Shown in pieces: positions 1 through 11,412 of a DNA stretch of 64,000 nucleotides; within the stretch, counting starts at the first letter, position 1, and each line of letters opens with the position of its first letter. The notes beneath the pieces are model-generated. The model had not been told where the DNA came from and searched no databases. It saw only the letters and a program-made list of their open reading frames with translations. The DNA is from Rebecca billardiae RCC1528 (lineage: Eukaryota; Haptophyta): NCBI GenBank assembly GCA_965240325.2, contig OZ251229.1:1302001-1366000 (forward strand). Direction: 5' to 3'. A program made the translations under genes and the position numbers.

Positions 1-1379
1 CGGTCAGCTCGCTCGGAGATCGACCCCGCTCCTCAAATGCGTTGATTGCTTCCTCGTACAGTATCCGTACCGCGCGCTGAAACTTATAATTACAACATCG
101 TAACCGGAAGCCTGAACATTTCATATACATATGGTATCGTACCAGTACCCCCGGCCACTCATCAAGTCATCGGGAGCCTGAAATTCCCTAGAGATGATAT
201 CGTACTTATTCTATGATTTAACGACGCAGGTAGGACGACGCGGGTCTCCTGCCGATTCGTCGGCGGCGGCAGTGCCCGATCATCAGTACCAATTCTATGA
301 TTTAAAGATACAGGCACGAGGGCGGCAGACGCGCCGTTTATGAGTAATAAATCATGCTTTGAGGTGCGCTTTCTTAACTTTTTGCGACGACGATTTCCCG
401 CCCGTCCCGTTCTGCGATCGTGCTCACAACCCGGGGTCGAGGCGCATGACGGGCTTTGCCGTGCACGTCGCGCCCGTGCTCGCGGCTCATGCACGCCTCA
501 CGACCGAGACGCATGTCTTGCGCGCCCTCCTTTGGCTCGCACTGCGCTCTCCTCGCCGACAGCCTTGTGATCACGCGCGCCGCCATTTCAACCGGTTGCT
601 GGCCTGCCAGCTGTCGAGCGTGTGTGCGCGGTCTGATCGATGTCGGCATGGCTGCCGGCGAAGCAGTAATGTTGAGTACACCCATACCCATCTCGCAGAA
701 GCGAAAAAGCCGACCTTCGAATGCCCCAGGGGCGCACGCGTGCCCATCACGCTCGTCGGACAGGCCTTCTCCAGAACTGCGCTTGCCATCCGGCAGGTCT
801 CTGCGCGCGGAGAGGGCGGCGAGGGCGTCGACGAGGCGGCACGATTGCTGCCTACGGGTCTTCGAGCCCCCACAAAGTGCCCGCGCACGGCTGTCACGCC
901 CGCATGCGGCCTTGGGAGCGCTGCGCAGGCGGGCCCTCGCGTCGCCCAGTGCTCGCCATCCCGTTTTGGGCCGGGCTTGTTTTGCAAGCCGGAAGCCGGA
1001 AGCCCGCGGGCCCACACTGCCCGCACCGACTCGGCAAGGGAGGTCCCTTGGACTCGCGGTCGCGTCCGTGTTACCAGCTGGACAGTGTTCATCACTGACG
1101 AGGATGAGAGTCTGACGATTCGCAGTCCGGCGCCCGGACACGGGCGGCGCCACGGCGGAGCCGCGGGCGGCGCGCCGCGGCCGCCGCGCGGCCGCGCGCC
1201 CCCGCCCGGGTCCCGGGGCGCCGAGACTTCTGTCGGCTGTCCGCTGCTGTCTGAGTAGTGAGTAGTGAGTGACTCGCATTTAGAATTAGATTTATACTTA
1301 CAGGAGTAATGACGAGTGTTCCCGAACACGTATGAGACTGGTCATCTGCGCTCGAGTGAGTCTTGTCCCGTGGGCGGCG
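1..1379. other. No recognised gene; left flank and 3' side of the TPR-like gene
   Basis: Open frames exist on both strands between about 340 and 1330, but none contains a domain I recognise. They overlap each other on opposite strands, as expected by chance at this GC content. The first 330 bases are much less GC-rich and contain short direct and dispersed repeats. Nothing can be assigned a function. Confidence 0.5.
208..330 (+). repeat. Dispersed repeat, copy 1
   Basis: The 13-base word ATTCTATGATTTA occurs twice (about 209 and 292). The block from about 290 to 325 recurs almost exactly in reverse complement near 8514-8552. The block around 230-268 (TAGGACGACGC ... ATTCGTCGGCGGCGGCAGT) recurs in reverse complement near 47780-47822. 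This points to a dispersed non-coding repeat family rather than a gene. Confidence 0.6.
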
Positions 1380-2267
1380 TCATCCATCGCCGCCTTGCTT
1401 GAGCTTGTCGTGCTGCGCCTTCCAGTGCGTCGCGGCCTTTCGCAGCTTGGCGACCATCTCGTTGGCCTTCGCCAGCTCCGCCTCGAGCGTGGCGACCCGC
1501 TCGGCGCCCGGCGGCGGGGCGGCCGCCGTGCCCGGCGCGGCGGCGGCGGCGGCGGTCGCGGCTGCGGCGGTGGGCGCGACTGCCGCGCGCGTGGCGGCCG
1601 CAGGCGCGGCGGCGGGCGGCGGCTGCTGCGGCCGCCGCCGCTGCTGCTCAGCCTCTTGCTGCAGCGCCTGCAGCCTCTGCTGCAGCTTGCGCGAGATCTC
1701 GAGCGACTTTGCGAGGCGCGCGCGCTCGGCGCTGAGCTCGGCCGCCGCCGCGACCGCTCGCTCCGTGCTCGCGCGCGCGCGCTCCTCCGCGTCCGCCGCG
1801 CGCCGCTCGGGGTCGGCGAGCTCGGCTGCCGGCGGCGCGTCCGCGTCGGCGGCCACGGCGGCGGTATTGGCGAGGTCCGCCGCCTCGCGTGCCGCCTCCG
1901 CCTCGGCCTCGGCCACGCCCAGCTCGGTCGAGAGCGTGCTCGTGAGCGCGGCGCCGACCGCCTCCAGCGCCGCGCGCGCCTCGGCGAGCTGCGCCTCGGC
2001 CTGCTGCGCGGCCGTCTCGGCCAGTCCCTCCATCTCGGTCGCCTCTCGGAGCGCAGGGCCCAGCCGGGACACCGCGGCCTGCGAGTCGGCGAGCTCGCGC
2101 TCGAGCGCGTCCGCGCGCGCGCGCAGGGCGCTCAGCTCGGCGCGCAGCGCGTCCGCGTCGGCGCGCGCGGCCGCGGCCGCCGCCTCCGCCGCCGCGCGCG
2201 CCGCCGCCGCCTCCGCGCCGGCTGCCGCCGCGTCGGCAGCCGGCGCGGCGGCTGCGGCGGCGCGCGC

Positions 2268-2302
<35 letters not shown>

Positions 2303-2878
2303 CGGCGCTCGCGGCCGCGCGCGCGGCGAGCGCCGCCTCCGCGTGCGCCTTGAGGGCGTCGTGCCGCTTCTTCCAGTGCGCGGCGGCGTTGCGCATCTTG
2401 CCCAGCTGCGCGCTCAGCTCGGCGTTGGCGGCGCTCAGCGCCTGCAGCTGCTGCGGCTGCGGCGGCGGCTGCGGCGGCAACGCTGCGGCGGGCGCTGAGG
2501 CGGGCGCGGTGGCGGGCGCGGTGGCGGCGGCGGCGGCGGTGGGTGCCGGCTCGCTCGCGCGCGCGGCGGCGTCGGCGGCGGCGGCGTCGCGCGCGCGCGC
2601 GAGCTCTACGCTCGCCGCCTCGGCCTCGCGGCTCAGCCCCTCGACACGCGCGCGCAACGCCGCCACCTCCGCCGCGAGGCCGTCCGCGCGCTTGGCGTCC
2701 GCGCTCGCGTGCTGCTCCAAGGCGGTGGCCGCCGCCTTCGCCTGCGCGGCCAATGCGTCCGCGCCGTCGGCGCGCGCCGCGGCGTCGTCGCGCGCCTTGA
2801 GGGCCGCGTCGCGCTCGCGCTGCGCGGCCTGCGCGGCGCGCTCGGCCACGAGCGCGCGCGCCTTCGCCCTCTTCAGCT

Positions 2879-2921
<43 letters not shown>

Positions 2922-5632
2922 GTCCGCGTCCGCGTGCGCAGCGGGCCGGTGGGTGGTGGCGCCGGCTGCGGCCGCGTCGCCAGCCGCGCCGCCGGCGGGG
3001 GCGGGCGGCGCGGCCGCCGGCCCGGCGTCAGCGGCCTGCTCCGGCGCGTCCTCGCGCGCGCTGCCCGCGCCGCTACCCGCCGCGCTGCCCGCCGCCTCCG
3101 CCAGCTCCGCTCGCGCCCCATCCGCCTGGGTGTGCGCTGCGTCCGCGTGCGCGCGCCGCGCGTCCGCGTCCGCGCGCGCGGCCTTGAGCTCCGCGCGCGC
3201 GGCCGCGAGCGCCTCCTGCACGGAGGCGAGCGTGGCGGCGGTCGCCTCCGCCTCCTCGGCCACGGCCGCGCCGCTGGCCGTCGGCGCCGCGCGCGCCGCC
3301 GCCGTCGCCTCCGCCGCCCTCGCCTCCGCCGCCGTCGCCGCGTCGCGCGCGCTCGCCGCGTCCGCGCGCGCCGCCTGCAGCTCAGTGCGCGCACTGCTCG
3401 CTTCCTGCTGTGCACCCAGCAGCGCGGCCTTGGCCTTGTCGAACTGGGCCTTCCAGTGGGACGCCGCCTTGCGCATCTTCTCCAGCCGCGCGTCCACCGC
3501 GCCGCCCTCCGCCGCGCCCGCGCCCGCCTCCGCCTGCGCGGGCGCGCCCGACCCGCCGGCTCCGGGAGGGTGCGCACTGCGCGCGCGCTCGGCTGCGGCT
3601 GCGCGGGCGGTGCGTGTGCGTGCGAGCGCGCGCGGCGGCGGCGGGCGGCGCGTGAGGCGGGCGTGGGCGGGCGCGCGCGATGCGGCGCGGCGCGGCGCGG
3701 CGCGGCGCGCGGACCTGCTGCCTGCGCCGTCTGCGCCTCTGCTGCGCCGGCGGTCGGCGTGGCGAGGGCGGGCGGCTGCGGCTGCGGCGGCTGCGGCTGC
3801 GGCGGCTGCGGCTGCGGCGGCTGCGGCGGCTGCGGCGGCTGCGGCGGCTGCGGCGGCTGCGGTGGCTGCGGCTGCTGCTGCAGCAGCGTGTTCTGCGCGC
3901 GCACGAGCGACAGCGCCTCGCGCAGCGCGGCGGCGAGCGCGTCGGGCGCGAGGGAGCCCGCCGGGCCGCTCGCGCCGCCCGCGTCCGCCGTCGCGCCGCT
4001 GCCGCCGCCGCCGCGCTCGCCGCGCCGCCCGCGGCCACCTCGCGCGCCCGGCGCCGCCGCGCCGCGCGCACCGCCGCGCGCAGGCGCGGCCGCCGACGCG
4101 GCCGCACCGGCGGCGGCGCCGAGCTCGCGCGCGCGCGCGCGCGCCTCCGCGCCGTTCGCGCGAGCCTCCGCCGCCGCGAGCGCCTCGCGCAGCCGCGCCG
4201 CCTCCGCCTCGCCCTCGGCGCGCGCGCGCGTGAGCTCATCCTCCAGCGCTGCGAGCGCGGCCGCGCCGCCGCGCGTCGCGCCGAGCGCCGCGCGCGCGCC
4301 GTCGGCGGCGGCGGGCGGCGGCGGCGGGGCGGCGAGCGCGGCGGAGGGCTCGAGCTCAGAGACCAGGCCGCGCAGCGCGCACCCCGCCGTCGCCGCGTTG
4401 AACAGCGCGCGGTACAGCGCCTCGGCGGCGCGCGCGCGCTCCGCGTCCGCGCGCGCGCGCTCCGCGGCGCCGCGCGCGCGCGCGGCCGCCTCGCGCGCCT
4501 CGTCGCGCTCGGCGCGCGCGTTGGCCGCGCGCGCGTCGGCCGCGGCGGCGTCGGCTGCGCGGAGCGCCTCGGCCGACGCCTCGACCGACGCGGCGCGCGC
4601 CTCCGCGCGCGCGCACCGCTCGGCGAGGCCCGACGCATCGGCGGGCGCGCGCGCGCCGGCCGCGGCCGCGCCGGCCGCCGCCTCGGCCGCGGCCGCGCGC
4701 GCCTCGGCGTCGGCGCGCGCGAGCAGCGCGGCGGAGAGCCTGTCGGCCAGGCTCTCGGCGCGCGCGCGCGCCTCGCCCAGCTGCGCGCCGCGCGCCGCCA
4801 TCCGCGACGCCTCCGCCTCCACCCGCCCCACGAGCGAGTGCAGCTGCGCCTCGGCCGCCTCCGCGCGCGACAGCGCGCGCGCGCGCCCGCTCTCGGCCGC
4901 GTGGCAGCGCGCGGTGAGCTCGGCGAAGGTGAGCTCGCCCACGCGCTCGAGCGAGAGCCGCCGACGCTTCGCGCTCGGGCCGGGCGAGCCCGACGCCTCG
5001 TCGTCCGCCGCGGCGGCACCGGCCGGTCCGGTCGGTCCGGATGGTCCGGAGGGTCGGGAGGAGGGACCGGGGGACTCGGCGGCGCGCTCGCGAGCGGCGC
5101 TCGGCGGCGCGGGCGAGGGCGGCGCGCGGGGCGGCGGGGCGGCGGCGAGGCCGAAGAGCGGCGTGGACACCGCCGCGCCGCCCGCCGCCGCGCCGCCCGC
5201 CGCCGCCGCCGAGCGCCGCGCGCTCTCGTGCTGCTGCTCCTGCAGCCGCAGCTTGGTCGAGCGCAGCTCTTCGCGAGCGGACTGCGCGGCCGCCTTCTCC
5301 TGGCGGAGCGCCGCCTGGGCCTTCTCGAGGAGGCAGCGGAGCGCGCTCACCTCCGCGCGCATAGACGCGCCCTCGCGGCGCGAGGCCGACGCCTCGCCCG
5401 CGTGGCGCGCGGCCGCGGCGTCGCATGCGCTCAGCTCGGCGCCCAGCGCCGCCGCCGCGACGGCGGAGGACGCGGCGGCGGTGAGGTCGTCGGCCACGGG
5501 CGGCGGCGGGGCATGCGCGCTGCGCGCGCCGCTGCCCGCACCGCCGGCGCTGGGCAGCGCGCTGAGCGCGCGCTTCACCTCCGCCTCGAGCCGCTGGTTG
5601 AGCGAGCCGAGCTCGGCGAGGCTCGACGCCAT
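1380..5632 (-). CDS. TPR/MLP-type nuclear-pore basket coiled-coil protein
   Basis: Predicted protein of 1378 residues in two exons (5632-3715 and 3598-1380). The intron is 116 nt, with a GTCCG donor and a GCGCAG acceptor whose phase agrees (1+2). It is almost entirely Ala/Arg/Glu-rich coiled coil. Family clues are an 'LYRALF' block like the conserved 'MYRILL' of TPR/NUA, an '[13 protein letters not shown]' segment, and three copies of an 'MRKAAxHWKxxxDxLK' motif recalling 'KIRKIGRRYKTQYEELK' of TPR proteins. A basic KRRR nuclear-localisation-like cluster lies near 4960. Known TPR proteins anchor to the nuclear basket and act in mRNA export and spindle-checkpoint scaffolding. This one is shorter than the usual ~2000 residues and lacks the acidic tail, so a further 3' exon or another coiled-coil family is possible. 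Pro-Gln dipeptide repeats sit just before the intron. It is divergent from HSP70. Confidence 0.6.
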
Positions 5633-5857
5633 GCCGACCGACGAGCGTCGCCGGGATGGTTGGTCCGGCCGCGTCCAAGCCCGGACCGGTCACCCACAAC
5701 GACCGGGCCACCTAGACACCCTTGGTCAACGGCAATCTCGACCGATCCCGAAGTTCCAGACATCGACGGGCAAAAGTCGCCGCGACGGCAGCTGCATTGC
5801 TCACAGCAGACCACCCAGCCCGTCTCCAGCGCGCACTCCACACACCCGCACCTCTCG
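5633..5857. promoter_or_regulatory. Shared upstream region of TPR-like gene and HSP70
   Basis: Only 225 bases separate the two divergent start codons, so both core promoters must lie here or overlap the genes. An imperfect heat-shock-like element, GAAGTTCCAGA, lies at 5750-5760; its half-sites are spaced one base short of the usual nGAAnnTTCn pattern. No TATA box is evident. Confidence 0.4.
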
Positions 5858-6476
5858 ATGGGGAAGGACGACAAGAAGGTTGAGGGCGCCGCGGTCGGCA
5901 TCGACCTCGGCACCACGTACTCGTGCGTCGGCATCTGGCAGAACGACCGCGTCGAGATCATCGCCAACGACCAGGGCAACCGCACGACGCCGTCGTACGT
6001 CGCGTTCACCGACTCGGAGCGGATGATCGGCGACGCGGCGAAGAACCAGGCGGCGATGAACCCGCGCAACACGGTGTTCGACGCAAAGCGCCTCATCGGC
6101 CGCCGCTTCGCCGACGCCGCCGTGCAGTCCGACATCAAGCACTGGCCGTTCAAGGTGGTGCCGAAGGAGGGCGACAAGCCGTACATCCAGGTGGAGTACA
6201 AGGGCGAGACGAAGGACTTTGCGCCGGAGGAGATCTCGTCGATGGTGCTCGTCAAGATGAAGGAGGTCGCGGAGGCGTACCTCGGCTCCGACGTGCCCAA
6301 CGCGGTGATCACCGTGCCCGCCTACTTCAACGACTCGCAGCGCGCGTCGACCAAGGACGCGGGCTCGATCGCCGGCCTCAACGTGCTGCGCATCATCAAC
6401 GAGCCCACCGCCGCCGCGATCGCGTACGGCCTGGACAAGAAGACGACGCAGGAGCGCAACGTGCTCATCTTCGACC

Positions 6477-6508
<32 letters not shown>

Positions 6509-7828
6509 ACGATCGAGGAGGGCATCTTCGAGGTGAAGGCGACCGCGGGCGACACGCACCTCGGCGGCGAGGACTTTGACAACCGGCTGGTCAACCACTT
6601 CGTGCAGGAGTTCAAGCGCAAGCACAAGCAGGACATCACGGGGAACGCGCGCGCGATGCGCCGGCTGCGCACGGCGTGCGAGCGCGCGAAGCGCACGCTC
6701 TCCGCCTCGACGCAGACCTCGATCGAGATCGACTCGCTCTTCGACGGCATCGACTTCTTCTCCTCGATCACGCGCGCGCGCTTCGAGGAGCTCTGCATGG
6801 ATTTGTTCCGCGGCACGCTCGAGCCCGTCGAGAAGGTGCTGCGCGACTCGAAGGTGGACAAGCGCTCGGTGCACGACGTCGTGCTCGTCGGCGGCTCGAC
6901 GCGCATCCCCAAGGTGCAGTCGCTGCTCTCGGACTACTTCAACGGCAAGGAGCCCAGCCGCTCGATCAACCCGGACGAGGCGGTCGCGTACGGCGCGGCC
7001 GTGCAGGCGGCGATCCTCGCGGGCACCGGCTCGGAGAAGACCTCCGAGCTGCTGCTCCTCGACGTGACGCCGCTCTCGCTCGGCATCGAGACGGCGGGTG
7101 AGGTCATGTCCGTGCTCATCCCGCGCAACACCACCGTGCCGACGAAGAAGTCGCAGACGTTCTCGACGTACTCGGACAACCAGCCGGCGGTCACGATCCA
7201 GGTGTTCGAGGGCGAGCGCTCGCGCACCAAGGACAACAACAAGCTCGGCGAGTTCAACCTCACGGGCATCCCGCCGATGCCGCGCGGCGTGCCGCAGATC
7301 GACGTCACCTTCGACATCGACGCGAACGGCATCCTCAACGTCTCGGCGGTCGAGAAGTCGACGGGCTCGGAGAAGAAGATCACGATCGCGAACGACAAGT
7401 CGCGGCTGTCCAAGGAGGACGTGGAGAAGATGACCGCCGAGGCGGAGAAGTACAAGCGCGAGGACGAGGAGTTCAAGGCGCGCGTCGAGTCGAAGAACGG
7501 CCTCGAGAACTACTGCTACCAGATGAAGGGCGCGGTCGAGGACGACAAGGTGAAGGACAAGATCGACCCCGCCGACAAGGAGAAGGCGGTCGGCGCGATC
7601 AAGGAGGCGCTCGACTGGCTCGAGAAGAACCAGATGGCCGAGAAGGAGGAGTTCGAGCACAAGCAGAAGGAGGTCGAGGGCGTGTGCTCGCCCATCATCC
7701 AAAAGATGTACGCCGCCGGCGGCGGCGCGGGCGGCATGCCGGGGATGGGCGGCATGCCGGGGGGCATGCCGGGCGGCGGCGCGCCGCCCCCGGGCGGCAA
7801 CGCGCCCAACATCGAGGAGGTCGACTGA
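5858..7828 (+). CDS. HSP70: Cytosolic heat-shock protein 70
   Basis: Intronless, 656 residues, full length for a cytosolic Hsp70. The chaperone uses ATP hydrolysis to bind and release unfolded clients in cytosol and nucleus. The start at 5858 gives [20 protein letters not shown], which carries the phosphate-1 signature; longer in-frame extension upstream has no Hsp70 similarity. Other hallmarks are '[12 protein letters not shown]', '[13 protein letters not shown]' and the substrate-domain '[15 protein letters not shown]'. There is a Gly/Met/Pro-rich '[12 protein letters not shown]' tail, and the C-terminal EEVD binds TPR co-chaperones such as Hop and CHIP. The absence of a leader peptide and of KDEL argues against organellar or ER forms. 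Lack of introns is common for stress genes. The third codon position is almost always G or C, as in neighbouring genes. Confidence 0.98.
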
Positions 7829-8020
7829 GCGTAGAACACAACGGTGAGCGACGTCCCTGAACATCTGCTACGTCATCAGCATCCTTGCACGAAGACACGC
7901 CGACTGACGGTGATGACGGTCGCCGGCTCGAATCACGGCGCGCGCGCCGGGTACGCAGGCAGTCCCGCGCGGCCGGGTCGGGTCACACCAAGGGCTGGTG
8001 TGACGTGATCCGCGTCGTCA

Positions 8021-8103
8021 TCACACACACACAGAGAGAGAGACAGACAGACACACACACACACACGCGCGCGCGCACAGTATAATGATGTAGTCGTATA
8101 CGG

Positions 8104-8158
<55 letters not shown>
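8021..8158 (+). repeat. CA and GA microsatellites
   Basis: A run of (CA)n, (GA)n, (CAGA)n and (CG)n dinucleotides at 8021-8080 is followed by an uninterrupted (GA)n of about 50 bases ending at 8158. They lie in the interval downstream of HSP70. Confidence 0.95.
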
Positions 8159-8161
<3 letters not shown>

Positions 8162-8708
8162 ACTATAGCAGTCGCCGGGATCAGACTAACGGTTAGTACC
8201 TGCGTCTTGGTACTGTTACTGAGTTTAGTCGGTAGTAGCCTGCTTCTGCGACCTGTCGTGGCCTCGACGCCGCGCTGCAACGCGCTGATGACGTCCGAGG
8301 CCGAAGTAACTAGACGACGTGCGCCTGCCGGCAGTGCTGCTGTCAGACATATCAGGAACGGCGCCGGCCTTATTCGACTGGCCCTGCTGGCGATCACAGC
8401 TCGTCATCAGATCACTGCTGCTTGTCTGCTGTCAGAAATTGTGTCATCCTATGACGGGCCGTAGTATACTGCTGCAAGCTTCGACCAGTACCACTACAGA
8501 CGAATCAGGAGAGCTGCGCCCTCGTGCCTGTGTCTTTAAATCATAGAATTCGTATGATCATTTAATTATTAATGGCGCAGCAGGACAGGAGGAAATTGTG
8601 CCGCCTGATGGCTTATAATAGGCGAGGTCCGACCGTCACAACGTACGCCCGGTGAGCAGCGGTCGTCGCTACGCTCAACGCTGTCGCTGGCGTCTGCTCT
8701 GCACGGAG
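8159..8708. other. Gene-free interval with a dispersed repeat copy
   Basis: Short overlapping frames only; no domain seen. Positions about 8514-8552 are a reverse-complement copy of the block at 290-325 (AATTCTATGATTTAAAGA core). The interval separates the 3' ends of HSP70 (plus) and the next gene (minus). Confidence 0.5.
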
Positions 8709-10148
8709 TCAATCTGAGAGTGTCACCGGACGAAGGGCGGCGGCGGCGTCATCGTCACGACACCTAGATAGCTCGGCCACGTTGAGCGGCTGGCAGCTCT
8801 GCGCGGCCAACGTGGCGAGCACGAGCACGACCGCCTCGCGCGGCACCCCGGCTCGCCCCGCGGCGAGCGCGAACGCGCGCGCGCGCGCGCGGAACGGCGT
8901 CGGGAAGAGCGCGTGCACGTGCGCGAGTGGCGCCCACTCCACGCCCACCCACGGCGCGACCGCGCGCAGCGCGCGCACCGAGCGCACGTGGATGTGCGTG
9001 GCGGCGTGCGGCTGGCGCGAGGCGTACGCGCGGTAGAGGAGCGCGTGCGCGTTCTCGAGCTTCAGCGCCTCCGGCCGGTGCGCCCCGTCCACGGCGGCCG
9101 CGCCCAGGCACGAGTTGTGCACTCGCACCGGGCGGCGGGCGCGCATGCGCTCGGCGACGTCGACGGCCGGCGCGCGCCGCCCGCCCGAGCGCTGCAGCCA
9201 CTCGGCCCACTGCGCGACGACGCGGTCGCACAGGTGGTGGTCGTTGGGCGCCCCGCTGATCGGCGCGCCTCGGCCGAGCAGCGCGAGCGCCAGGTCGACG
9301 CGCCGCACGTCCAGCGCTGCCTTCACGCACTCAAAGCTCAGCCCGACGGCGGAAGACGGCTCGCTGTCGTCGCTCGGGCCGTCGCTCGCCGCACCTCCGA
9401 AGCACAGCGCGTCTGCGAGCGCGGGCCGGCGCGAGCGGATGGCGTGGCACACGTGCCGAGCGCTCACGGGCAGCCCCGCATCGACCCATGTGCGCGCCGC
9501 CGGGCCCACGCCCTTCAGGATTGCCCACTCGAGCAGCACCACGGGCGGCCTCGAGGCGCGCGCACAGGCGGCGCTCAGGGCGGCGCGCAGCGCGTGTCTG
9601 TGCGCCGGGCTGGCAGCGCCCGCGAGGACGGAGCCAAACTGGCGCATGTCGATGACGTCGACGCCGCACGTGGTGACGAGGAGCGAGATCATGGGCACGT
9701 TGAAGCCACGCAGGGCCGCGATCAGCAGCTCGGTCCCCGCGCCGCGCTCCGAGAGGTCGATTGCCGGCCGTCCCGGGCGCGCGCGCCCCACGTCGAACGC
9801 GGCCTCGAACGGCACGGCGCTCACGCGCGACCAGAGCCGCTCGACGTCCGCGTCGAAGGCCTCGCATGCGGGTGCATCTACGAGTGCACGCAGGACGTTG
9901 AGCTCCTTCGTGCTCGGCGCGCGGAAGAGGTGCTTCGCCCACGCGTCGAGCGCGTTCGCCAGCGATCGCTTGAGACGGCGGCGCGCCCGGAACCGCGACC
10001 ACTCCAGGGCAGAGCGTCGGACGGCGTAGAGCTCGCGCATGGTCTGCACGTCGGCTTTCGAAGCCGCGCGCTGCAGGAGGCGCGCGCTGGACTCGTCGTC
10101 GATCATCAGCGCGAGCGCCTCCGACGTCGGCGTGCTCGGCTCGATCAT
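8709..10148 (-). CDS. Hypothetical protein with ankyrin-like helical repeats
   Basis: Single uninterrupted frame of 479 residues from an ATG at 10148. I do not recognise the family. Sequence shows amphipathic helix pairs with ankyrin-like phrasing, for example 'ALDVRRVDLALALLGRGAPI' at about residues 280-300 and 'AALRGFNVPMISLLVTTCG' at about 150-168. No signal peptide or membrane segment is seen, and the N-terminus is acidic/neutral. The body is rich in Ala/Arg. The frame is much longer than expected by chance on this strand only if the GC bias is ignored, but the clean ATG start, the Asp/Glu/His distribution and lack of low-complexity runs favour a real gene. Convergent with HSP70. A pair of 22-base minisatellite units lies about 70 bases upstream of its start. 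Confidence 0.6.
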   Translation of the reverse strand: MIEPSTPTSEALALMIDDESSARLLQRAASKADVQTMRELYAVRRSALEWSRFRARRRLKRSLANALDAWAKHLFRAPSTKELNVLRALVDAPACEAFDADVERLWSRVSAVPFEAAFDVGRARPGRPAIDLSERGAGTELLIAALRGFNVPMISLLVTTCGVDVIDMRQFGSVLAGAASPAHRHALRAALSAACARASRPPVVLLEWAILKGVGPAARTWVDAGLPVSARHVCHAIRSRRPALADALCFGGAASDGPSDDSEPSSAVGLSFECVKAALDVRRVDLALALLGRGAPISGAPNDHHLCDRVVAQWAEWLQRSGGRRAPAVDVAERMRARRPVRVHNSCLGAAAVDGAHRPEALKLENAHALLYRAYASRQPHAATHIHVRSVRALRAVAPWVGVEWAPLAHVHALFPTPFRARARAFALAAGRAGVPREAVVLVLATLAAQSCQPLNVAELSRCRDDDAAAALRPVTLSD

Positions 10149-10220
10149 GCTCGCGCCGTCCGTGCGGGTCTTGGACGTGCGGACCGGTCTACGGTCTCGA
10201 ACGGCTGCCGTTTGTCCACG

Positions 10221-10266
10221 TATGGATACTACACTCTGACAGTATGGATACTACTACACTCTGACA
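10221..10266 (+). repeat. Two-unit 22/24-base minisatellite
   Basis: TATGGATACTACACTCTGAC is repeated at 10221 and 10243, the second copy carrying an extra CTA. It lies in the upstream region of the minus-strand ankyrin-like gene. Confidence 0.7.
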
Positions 10267-10649
10267 GTACTGACTACTGGTACTTAGAATACTACGGTAT
10301 CGGAACGTACAGTACGCCTGCTTGCGCTGGTAAGGACGTGCGCAGCACGGGCAGCTGGCAGGTCGACACTGTCAACATTTGTTGCACCATGCCACCATCG
10401 CCGGTTCGGCCCGCGTCCGCGACCACCCTGAGACTGTTACCAGGGCTGAAGGCACCAGCAGCGAGCGTGAGCGTAGCGGTCGGCCGGCGCCGCGCCAACG
10501 AAGCGAACCCGCGTGCGTCAGCTGGCGCGCAGATTGCACTGACGGTCTGATAGACTGGTGCCCCAGAGCCCAGAAGAAAGGGGGACGTTGACGGTCCGAG
10601 GCGGCAGGCGGGATCAGCCGCCTCGACGAGCAGGCGGCGCGGGCGCAGC

Positions 10650-11195
10650 TCATGCCGCGTCCTTCTTCTGCTTCTTCTCATCGCGGCGCTTGCGCTTCGC
10701 GGCTTCGCGCCTGTCCGTCCGGTTGCCGCCGGGCCCGCTGCTCGCGCTCGCCGTCTCCGCCTGCGCCTCGGAGCGCCTCTGCGCCGCGTTCGCCAGCTCC
10801 TCCCACACAGGCTTTGGCTTGTTTGCGTCGAGCTCCTGCGCCATCTGCGCGCGCTCCGCCTCGAGGATCTGCGCCTCGCGCTCCATGCCCTGCGCGCGCA
10901 GCTTCTCCGCCATGTCGGCTCTCGCGTCGATGGCCTCCTTCTTGCGCTGCCCCGCCTGCATGTCCTGGAAGACGAGCCAGCCGATGCCGCCGAGCAGGAG
11001 CGCCAGCAGCGCCACGTACGCGCCCACAAACGCGGTGGCGTCCGAGCCGCCGGAGGAGCCGGCGATGTCGGCGCCGGCGCCGTCAACGGAGAGATCGGCG
11101 AGGGCCCAGGCGCTCGGGAAGTCCGCGCGGCCGAGCACGGGGCGCTGCAGCAGCGCGCTCGCGCCCGGCACGCCCGCGACGCGAGGCAGCAGCAT
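10650..11195 (-). CDS. Small single-span membrane protein with charged coiled-coil tail
   Basis: Predicted 181 residues from ATG 11195. A hydrophobic segment 'FVGAYVALLALLLGGIGWLVF' lies at about residues 60-80. It is followed by a highly charged helix (QRKKEAIDARADMAEKLRAQ and on) and a Lys/Arg-rich C-terminus (RREAAKRKRRDEKKQKKDAA). The frame stays open upstream, with another ATG at 11411, and a segment 'SLGFAPRTM' just before the chosen start resembles a plastid-type cleavage site. A longer, plastid-targeted form or an unseen upstream exon is therefore possible. I do not recognise the family. It is divergent from the patatin gene, with 217 bases between the chosen starts. Confidence 0.5.
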   Translation of the reverse strand: MLLPRVAGVPGASALLQRPVLGRADFPSAWALADLSVDGAGADIAGSSGGSDATAFVGAYVALLALLLGGIGWLVFQDMQAGQRKKEAIDARADMAEKLRAQGMEREAQILEAERAQMAQELDANKPKPVWEELANAAQRRSEAQAETASASSGPGGNRTDRREAAKRKRRDEKKQKKDAA

Positions 11196-11412
11196 CGTGC
11201 GCGGCGCGAATCCGAGGCTGCACGCAGGCGAGACGACAGTCGTCGTGCACTGCACGCTCGCTCGGCAGCGGAGCGCCTCCCCGGACGCACGCCAGCCGCC
11301 ATTCCCGCTTGCTTCGGATGCTTCCAGTAGTGGCAGGCTTCGTCTCGCTGATTGGATGAGCCGATGCCGCCGCGCATCATCCGGCCACGCGGGGCACTGG
11401 CGGAGGCGCATT

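Noticed and set aside
1363-6026. Plus-strand Ala/Ser- and Arg-rich frames of 956 and 1105 residues opposite the TPR-like gene
   Set aside because: They are the complement of GC-rich coiled-coil codons, contain only low-complexity residues and have no start context or domain.
5801-7864. 687-residue minus-strand frame opposite HSP70
   Set aside because: Long antisense frames opposite GC-rich HSP70 genes are a known codon-bias artefact; composition is Arg/Leu/Val/Asp repeats with no domain.
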